Part shown: piece by piece, positions 5,820-7,588 of the stretch
How positions within the stretch are numbered: position 1 is the first letter of the stretch
Layout of the letters: every line of letters begins with the position of its first letter
Assembly: GCA_934875675.1 (NCBI GenBank)
Contig: CAKXIK010000078.1
Coordinates: 1-7,588, forward strand
Direction of reading: 5' to 3'
Length of the DNA stretch: 7,588 nt
Origin: an uncultured bacterium
GTDB lineage: Bacteria; Bacillota; Clostridia; Oscillospirales; Acutalibacteraceae
The notes under the pieces: model-generated
The model's input: only the letters and a program-made list of their open reading frames with translations
Database searches by the model: none
Told to the model about the DNA's origin: nothing
Program-made: the position numbers and the translations under genes

Positions 5820-6487
5820 GCAAAATCCTCCTTTAGGATTGCGTCAATAAGTTCCCCGGCAATACTCTCCACCGATCTGGGTTGTCCGTCCTCAGCGCAT
5901 GCAATACGGCACCAACCCCATGCCTTTGCAGCAAAATATGCAGCATCACGGCATTGCTTCAAAAATTCCACGTGTGATTCATGAATGTCTTTTTTGCTTT
6001 CATCGCCGGCATATCGGTTTAAAAGCAGTTTTTGTGAAACCTCGGGCGGCATATCCAGATAAATCACATCATCCGGTCTTGGCAAGCCGAGTCTTACATA
6101 TTCATAATCGCAAAGCCAGTCCAAAAATGGCATCCATTCGTTCTGCGGAAGCTTCACCATTTGGTAAATCGCATTGGAGGTAACGTAACGATCTGCGAGA
6201 ATTACCGTGCCCTCTTCATAGTCTTTTTGCCAAAAGCGCTTGTAACTTGCATACCGATCCACCGCATAAAAGGACGAAGCCGCATAGGCATTGACACTTT
6301 TCGGTTCTGTGCCGAACTCTCCGCCGAGGTACATTTTAACCAGTGCGGAGGACGGCTCGTCATAATCGGGGAAAGAGACGCGTTTAACCGCATAACCGCG
6401 GGTGCGAAGCTCGTTTTCCAGCCTTGCGGTCTGGGTTGCTTTTCCGCTGCCGTCCAACCCTTCTATCACGATCAGTCTACCCTTCAT
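5816..6487 (-). CDS. tmk: thymidylate kinase (dTMP kinase)
   Basis: Tmk phosphorylates dTMP to dTDP with ATP in the cytosol, the step after ThyX, whose gene lies directly upstream. With the start at 6487 the protein has 223 residues, usual for the family. Landmarks: P-loop GLDGSGKATQT (10-20), SFPDYDEPSSALVKMYLGGE (38-57) in the dTMP-binding region, and ADRYVTSNAIYQ (98-109) with the DR pair at 99-100. The lid region is around 155-172. After the P-loop lysine comes Ala-Thr instead of the Ser/Thr expected from GxxxxGK[ST]; I recall this variant from clostridial homologues, so it is likely functional. The frame stays open upstream to 6598, but those 37 codons lie inside thyX and have no family resemblance. 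ATG 6487 overlaps the thyX stop (ATGA, 6487-6484). No good ribosome binding site precedes it, so coupling to thyX is likely. Confidence 0.95.
   Translation of the reverse strand: MKGRLIVIEGLDGSGKATQTARLENELRTRGYAVKRVSFPDYDEPSSALVKMYLGGEFGTEPKSVNAYAASSFYAVDRYASYKRFWQKDYEEGTVILADRYVTSNAIYQMVKLPQNEWMPFLDWLCDYEYVRLGLPRPDDVIYLDMPPEVSQKLLLNRYAGDESKKDIHESHVEFLKQCRDAAYFAAKAWGWCRIACAEDGQPRSVESIAGELIDAILKEDFA
5827..5832 (-). promoter_or_regulatory. ribosome binding site fixing the TTG start of the DUF2156 gene
   Basis: AGGAGG at 5832-5827 lies within the last codons of tmk, 7 nt before the TTG at 5819. Its quality and spacing support TTG as the true start, with no alternative ATG for 87 codons. Confidence 0.85.
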
Positions 6488-7272
6488 TCGGTAATCAAAC
6501 CCTTCTGTGCTTCTTCTTTCAGTTGTGCATAAAAATCGCGCACAGCAACCATTTTGCCACAGGTCATTTTTCCCTCCGGACAAGGTCCGTTCAAGCACCC
6601 CGGGCCTGCCTTTTTAAACAGATCCGGCGCAACCGCCAGAACCTGACACAGCATTTTGTTTGCCAGATCGCGAATTTCCCACTGGGCACGGTTGCAGCAG
6701 CGATGAGCAAAAAAGCTGCGCAGTTCGCGCGCATTCATCGTGCAGATCATTTTGGTTGTGCAGGCATTCGGCAGCACAAAACGTGCATCCTCAATTGCTT
6801 TTTTCTCTGCGGCACGTTCATCCGGCTTTTCACCGTTTTGCTCCTGCTGCTTGAGATGATTTTCCTTGAGAATTGCCGTCAAACGTTCGTAATGCGCCTG
6901 ATCCTCTTCCATGGCGGCAACAAACTCCGCCTTTGCTTCGGGAATGGCTTCAATCTCCGGCGGAAGGACATATTCAAAGCATTTTTCTCTTACATAACGC
7001 TGACTTTGCACACTGAAGGATGCAATCCGATGGCGTGTAATCTGCGCCAAAAGTGAACGGGAAACATTTTCGATTCCAAACGTAAACGAAGCATGTTCCA
7101 CGGGGCTGTCGTGCCCTAAATCCGAAAGCATATCAAGAAAAGATGCCGTTTTTTCGTCTGTCAATCCATCCATGACCGTTTCAATGGAAGAGGGTGAATA
7201 ACAAAGCTTTGCTGCGGCAGCAACAGTTTTTTCCGGCTGCGGTGTATAAGCAAGCAGTGTGACCTTAATCAA
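6484..7272 (-). CDS. thyX: flavin-dependent thymidylate synthase ThyX
   Basis: ThyX makes dTMP from dUMP using methylene-THF as carbon donor and FADH2 as reductant, releasing THF rather than dihydrofolate. The 262-residue product has the diagnostic motif RHRxxSxxxxSxR as RHRIASFSVQSQR (80-92). SPVEHASFTF (56-65) places the conserved His at H60. LPNACTTKMICTMNARELRS (167-186) continues to the conserved R191 and QWEIR (197-201). An acidic/charged insertion lies at about 130-160. The C-terminus bears C226-x4-C231-x6-C238 in GPGCLNGPCPEGKMTCGK (223-240), a tail I associate with clostridial ThyX. The start is TTG at 7272, supported by AAGGGGAG (7286-7279) 6 nt upstream and by a promoter 52 nt before it; no ATG lies near the N-terminus. 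It is the first gene of the operon and overlaps tmk by 4 nt. Confidence 0.97.
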   Translation of the reverse strand: MIKVTLLAYTPQPEKTVAAAAKLCYSPSSIETVMDGLTDEKTASFLDMLSDLGHDSPVEHASFTFGIENVSRSLLAQITRHRIASFSVQSQRYVREKCFEYVLPPEIEAIPEAKAEFVAAMEEDQAHYERLTAILKENHLKQQEQNGEKPDERAAEKKAIEDARFVLPNACTTKMICTMNARELRSFFAHRCCNRAQWEIRDLANKMLCQVLAVAPDLFKKAGPGCLNGPCPEGKMTCGKMVAVRDFYAQLKEEAQKGLITE

Positions 7273-7278
7273 GCTGCT

Positions 7279-7286
7279 CTCCCCTT
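7279..7286 (-). promoter_or_regulatory. ribosome binding site fixing the TTG start of thyX
   Basis: AAGGGGAG at 7286-7279 lies 6 nt before TTG 7272. The next in-frame Met is residue 34, within the conserved fold, so this site decides the start. Confidence 0.8.
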
Positions 7287-7323
7287 TCTAAAATAAGACA
7301 ACAAAATAATTTCCAATTTTATT

Positions 7324-7352
7324 ATTATATCAAACTACGCGCTCTGATTCAA
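7324..7352 (-). promoter_or_regulatory. sigma-A-type promoter of the thyX operon
   Basis: On the minus strand TTGAAT (7352-7347) and TATAAT (7329-7324) are separated by exactly 17 nt. The -10 is a full consensus match and the -35 matches TTGACA at four of six bases. Transcription should start near 7317, leaving a leader of about 45 nt, too short for a typical riboswitch. No operator is obvious. It is the only good promoter I see for the eight genes to its left. Confidence 0.85.
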
Positions 7353-7501
7353 GTTTTTGCAATGATAATTGGGGAATGTGACAATTTACTTATTGTTTTA
7401 CCGAAAAACTCCGCCAATTCGAAGAATTCTTATGCAAGACCTGGATTATTTCGTGCATAATCCGTATCAAGTATGAACGAAAAAGAATCATTTCAAACGC
7501 C
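7353..7501. other. intergenic spacer upstream of the thyX promoter
   Basis: About 150 bases lie between the upstream gene's terminator and the promoter. No reading frame with a ribosome binding site is seen. The stretch contains a hairpin at 7443-7463, and a 10-bp palindrome AAGAATTCTT at 7422-7431 that I cannot assign to a known regulator. Confidence 0.5.
7443..7463. repeat. small perfect inverted repeat, 7-bp arms
   Basis: GGATTAT (7443-7449) is complementary to ATAATCC (7457-7463) around a 7-base loop. No T tract follows on either strand, so it is not an intrinsic terminator. It lies about 90 bases upstream of the -35 box. A binding site or chance are both possible. Confidence 0.35.
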
Positions 7502-7537
7502 AAAAAGCCCGATCTGCAGAAATTCTGCAGATCGGGC
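7502..7537 (-). terminator. intrinsic terminator of the upstream gene
   Basis: Bases 7507-7520 and 7524-7537 form a perfect 14-bp stem (GCCCGATCTGCAGA with its complement) around a 3-base loop. On the minus strand it is followed by T5 (7506-7502). It begins 12 nt after the stop codon of the gene entering from the right edge. The plus strand lacks a T tract, so it works for minus-strand transcripts only. It separates that gene from the thyX operon. Confidence 0.93.
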
Positions 7538-7549
7538 CGTACAAACCAA

Positions 7550-7588
7550 TCAGTCCTCGTCCTCTTCCTCGGGCATATCCCAATTATG
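7550..7588 (-). CDS. C-terminus of an unidentified protein with an acidic tail (partial)
   Basis: The minus strand from the window edge encodes HNWDMPEEEDED followed by TGA (7552-7550). A strong terminator 12 nt downstream in the same direction supports a real gene end. Only 12 residues are visible. The Glu/Asp-rich tail is seen in many small clostridial proteins, for example some DUF1292 members, but this is too little to name it. The rest of the gene lies outside the window. Confidence 0.7.
   Translation of the reverse strand, partial: HNWDMPEEEDED

Noticed and set aside
6488..6598. Extended N-terminus for thymidylate kinase (37 extra residues)
   Set aside because: The extra codons lie wholly inside thyX and show no family resemblance; ATG 6487 gives the normal Tmk start and an ATGA overlap.
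6424..7056. Plus-strand open frame of 210 codons opposite thyX
   Set aside because: It is antisense to a well-supported gene, has the low-complexity composition of a shadow frame, and resembles no protein.
7273..7317. Riboswitch (for example THF type) in the thyX leader
   Set aside because: The promoter is so close to the start that the leader is about 45 nt, with no aptamer-like structure.
1..7588. Mobile element, CRISPR array, defence cassette, tRNA or rRNA
   Set aside because: No transposase or integrase motifs, no regularly spaced direct repeats, no cloverleaf or rRNA sequence were seen; the window is filled by housekeeping-type genes.

Overview
The window looks like part of a chromosome from a mid-GC, low-to-moderate-complexity Clostridia genome (Firmicutes; Oscillospiraceae/Ruminococcaceae-like is my best guess). 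This rests on AGGAGG-type ribosome binding sites, two TTG starts, a TATAAT promoter, a ThyX with the cysteine-bearing tail seen in clostridial homologues, and a thymidylate kinase with the GKATQT variant P-loop. The taxon is an inference from protein character, not a database match.

Every well-supported gene lies on the minus strand, so the window reads right to left. At the right edge are the last 12 codons of an unidentified acidic-tailed protein (7550-7588), then a strong intrinsic terminator (7502-7537). A spacer of about 230 bases follows; it carries a near-consensus promoter (7324-7352) and one small unexplained hairpin (7443-7463). From that promoter runs a compact eight-gene unit: thyX, tmk, a stand-alone DUF2156 protein, a GNAT acetyltransferase, a DJ-1/PfpI protein, 5-formyltetrahydrofolate cyclo-ligase, mltG and a U32-family protein resembling TrhP/YrrO. 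Four junctions overlap (4, 4, 7 and 4 nt) and the other three gaps are 19, 44 and 44 nt. No internal terminator is visible, and a long hairpin terminator (138-188) closes the unit 18 nt after the last stop. The remaining 137 bases at the left edge are AT-rich at first, hold no gene I can defend, and contain a nested inverted repeat.

Functionally the head of the operon makes and phosphorylates dTMP. ThyX uses methylene-THF and reduced flavin, and Tmk converts dTMP to dTDP. The cyclo-ligase further down returns 5-formyl-THF to the folate pool. The tail couples a cell-wall enzyme (MltG) to a tRNA-modification-type U32 protein; the same pair is near-neighbour in Bacillus subtilis (yrrL...yrrN-yrrO). 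The middle of the operon is accessory: two acyl/aminoacyl-transferase-fold proteins and a DJ-1 protein of unknown substrate.

I see no mobile element, CRISPR array, tRNA, rRNA or defence cassette. This is mostly ordinary housekeeping sequence, and I found no convincing undescribed system. The points most worth a second look are a two-codon reading frame (Met-Gln-stop) between a perfect ribosome binding site and the GNAT start, the DUF2156/GNAT pair inside a thymidylate operon, the long charged cytoplasmic region of MltG, the ThyX cysteine tail, and the structured left edge.
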